The translations under genes were made by a program, and so were the position numbers. Below, piece by piece: positions 62,604 through 64,000 of a DNA stretch of 64,000 nt (its first letter is position 1; each line of letters begins with the position of its first letter). A model generated the notes under the pieces. The model was not told the DNA's origin, ran no database searches, and saw nothing but the letters and a program-made list of their open reading frames with translations. This DNA comes from Sporosarcina globispora (lineage in GTDB: Bacteria; Bacillota; Bacilli; Bacillales; Cytobacillaceae): the NCBI RefSeq assembly GCF_001274725.1, contig NZ_LGUF01000007.1:2177629-2241628 (forward strand). Reading direction: 5' to 3'.

Positions 62604-63949
62604 AGGGTTTGTGCAACTTTTTTACTTCTTGCCTCATATGCAGTAATTAATTTGAATTTTTCAGCAAAGTCCTTTATAGAATCATACCTTTTCATAACTT
62701 CTTTATAAAGAAATTCATGTTCGTTTTCTCTCATGACACCAAAGGAAGGTAATGCTTCTTTATATTTACTAAATTTCATTATTTCCTTAAGTAATTCTTC
62801 ATCAGACATATCATGTAAAGTGAAAGTTGATACAAGTCTATCCTTTACTTCAATAAAGGGTAACTCTAAATATGATGAGAAAATTGAGTATAATTTCTTT
62901 TTTATCATTCCCATAGAATTATAGAAAATATCAGGATTTACAGAAATTAATTTAATATTATACTTATTATATAGACTCATTTTTTCTTTCATCACAGAAT
63001 CATAATCATACAATTTTCTTTGTCCATTAAAAGTTTTCATTCCGCCCCATACTTCAACATGAATTTCATTATTCGGAAGATAAAAGGTAAAATCACTTCG
63101 ATAGTTTAAGTTAGAGTCGTACTTTTTAAATGGGTATTGCTCTCTTTTGTAAGGAATGTTTTGAGCGATTAAATAATTGGCTGTAATTAATTCAAAATTA
63201 GACTTATTTATAAAACCTTTATTATCGACTAAATGTACCTTATTGTTGTAACCCATTGAATCCCTTATTTCATTTAGGGTTCCATGTTTCTGATAGTCTG
63301 AAGTGTGAATTTTCAATTCCTTAGATAGAATTCTCTGATCAGGAAAAAATCCATATTCAGTAATAAATTTTTCAATTTTAGATTTTATTTCTTCTAGAGG
63401 CATAATGTATCCATTAGGTTTTCTTTTCTGGATATCGTTAATTTCATACCCTAACTTATTAACCAGTTGACTCAAATCTAAATTTAAATTTTTAATAGCC
63501 CAAGAAATCATATCCCAATTTTTATTTTGTTCCTTATCATCACTTTTACCTGTAAAGCCATTGAACTTAATATATTCCTTAAGTTCTTTCTCTATATTTT
63601 CAATAATCGACCAGTAACCACGAGCACTAGAATCAACTATTAACTTGTTTTCTATTTTATAATTGGTTATTTCCATTCTTTTCTTATGCCAACAATTTTT
63701 ACATGCATCCTTTTTAAAAAAATCATATTTTGTTCTAATGTAATCACAATACCTAATGAAATAGGAATTTGGACAATAATCACATTTAACAAATAATTCT
63801 TTACCTGAGCTTTTTGGTAAATCATCAATACCTACATCAATACTACTGCCTACTGTTACATTTATATATTCTTTTTCCAAGTAGATTTTTTTATTTCTTG
63901 GAGTTATGTTCACTTTTACTGTTTTAGTCATTAACATTTTCAACACCAT
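62588..63949 (-). CDS. Free-standing homing endonuclease-like protein
   Basis: A 453-residue protein, not a tail component. A zinc-finger-like part comes first (FVKCDYCPNSYFIRYCDYIR ... CKNCWHKKRM), then helical DNA-binding repeats (EEIKSKIEKFITEYGFFPDQ; EYIKFNGFTGKS) and a PD-(D/E)xK-like nuclease: YRSDFTFYLPNNEIHVEVWG with a GMKTFNGQRKLYDYDSVMKEK tail. It resembles the intron endonuclease in the DFxFYLP...E.WG core. Three possible start codons (63949, 63937, 63931) exist. It has its own terminator and lies between tail genes, as free-standing phage homing endonucleases do. Confidence 0.65.
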   Translation of the reverse strand: MVLKMLMTKTVKVNITPRNKKIYLEKEYINVTVGSSIDVGIDDLPKSSGKELFVKCDYCPNSYFIRYCDYIRTKYDFFKKDACKNCWHKKRMEITNYKIENKLIVDSSARGYWSIIENIEKELKEYIKFNGFTGKSDDKEQNKNWDMISWAIKNLNLDLSQLVNKLGYEINDIQKRKPNGYIMPLEEIKSKIEKFITEYGFFPDQRILSKELKIHTSDYQKHGTLNEIRDSMGYNNKVHLVDNKGFINKSNFELITANYLIAQNIPYKREQYPFKKYDSNLNYRSDFTFYLPNNEIHVEVWGGMKTFNGQRKLYDYDSVMKEKMSLYNKYNIKLISVNPDIFYNSMGMIKKKLYSIFSSYLELPFIEVKDRLVSTFTLHDMSDEELLKEIMKFSKYKEALPSFGVMRENEHEFLYKEVMKRYDSIKDFAEKFKLITAYEARSKKVAQTLTPTN

Positions 63950-64000
63950 CCCTAGTGTATTATCCCTCTAAAAAGTTAGGAAGAGAGGTGGGATTTACCT

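Larger units (their letters stand above)
39301..64000. mobile_element. SPbeta-like prophage, late/lysis end (runs off the right edge)
   Basis: From about 39.3 kb to the end the content changes to phage tail, adsorption and lysis genes, nearly all on the minus strand and more AT-rich than the host part. The order tape measure, distal tail, tail protein, fibre proteins, BhlA holin and amidase, and a tyrosine recombinase inside the tail genes, is that of SPbeta-type phages (yomI, yomH, yomM region). The left boundary is set by the host GNAT gene; an exact attachment site could not be defined without the other end. Confidence 0.85.

Overview
The window looks like a chromosome segment of a spore-forming member of the Bacillaceae (moderately low GC, strong AGGAGG ribosome sites, occasional TTG/GTG starts). 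Evidence for this is a spore protein gene (sspL), a guanine-type purine riboswitch before xpt-pbuX, and a run of genes in the order familiar from the Bacillus subtilis ypvA-ypwA-xpt-pbuX-bpsA-bpsB-dynA-ypcP-sspL-ypdQ-ypdP-ypeP-ypeQ-cspD region. The genus is not certain; I did not run any database search.

Bases 1-39,300 are host chromosome. 1-8,900 holds the end of a DinG/YpvA helicase, a probable anaerobic operon (two DUF2249 proteins, a 12-TM heme-copper/NnrS-like protein and a DUF59 Fe-S assembly factor), an MFS exporter, the M32 carboxypeptidase YpwA, a DMT exporter and a three-gene ba3-type cytochrome oxidase. The DUF2249 operon and the oxidase operon each carry an Fnr-like palindrome centred exactly 41.5 bp before a predicted start of transcription. 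9,200-13,700 carries the purine riboswitch with xpt-pbuX, the alkylpyrone pair bpsA-bpsB and a Fur-boxed 30-residue membrane peptide. 14,000-26,500 carries the double dynamin dynA, a nucleotidyltransferase, a sulfurtransferase, the flap nuclease ypcP, sspL, a DMT exporter, two RNase H-like genes, a queuosine-precursor transporter behind a preQ1-I riboswitch, and cspD. 27,000-39,300 carries a secreted type I pullulanase with a cre site, topB, mntR, a methyltransferase/AIM24 pair, metA diverging from fhs, and a GNAT acetyltransferase. Interspersed palindromic repeats, a GC-rich tandem repeat and a strongly structured non-coding element lie between these genes.

Bases about 39,300-64,000 are the late (structural and lysis) end of an SPbeta-like prophage. 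Nearly all of it is on the minus strand and runs off the right edge. In transcription order (right to left) it reads: a free-standing endonuclease, a tail-assembly protein, an HK97-gp10-like protein, a tyrosine recombinase, a moron membrane protein, a tape measure protein of about 2,449 residues, a distal tail protein, a large tail/adsorption protein, small accessory proteins, two fibre/baseplate proteins, a BhlA holin-like protein, an amidase and an LLH holin. A stand-alone serine-recombinase zinc ribbon sits at the left edge of the prophage on the plus strand.

The most notable object is a 1,141-nt group I intron (56,931-58,071) inside the tape measure gene. It encodes a zinc-finger plus EDxHD/Vsr-like homing endonuclease whose 3' end overlaps the ribozyme core. 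Precise splicing joins ...SGNIIG to NGLKTIMSRI and restores one reading frame, so the tape measure gene only looks broken.
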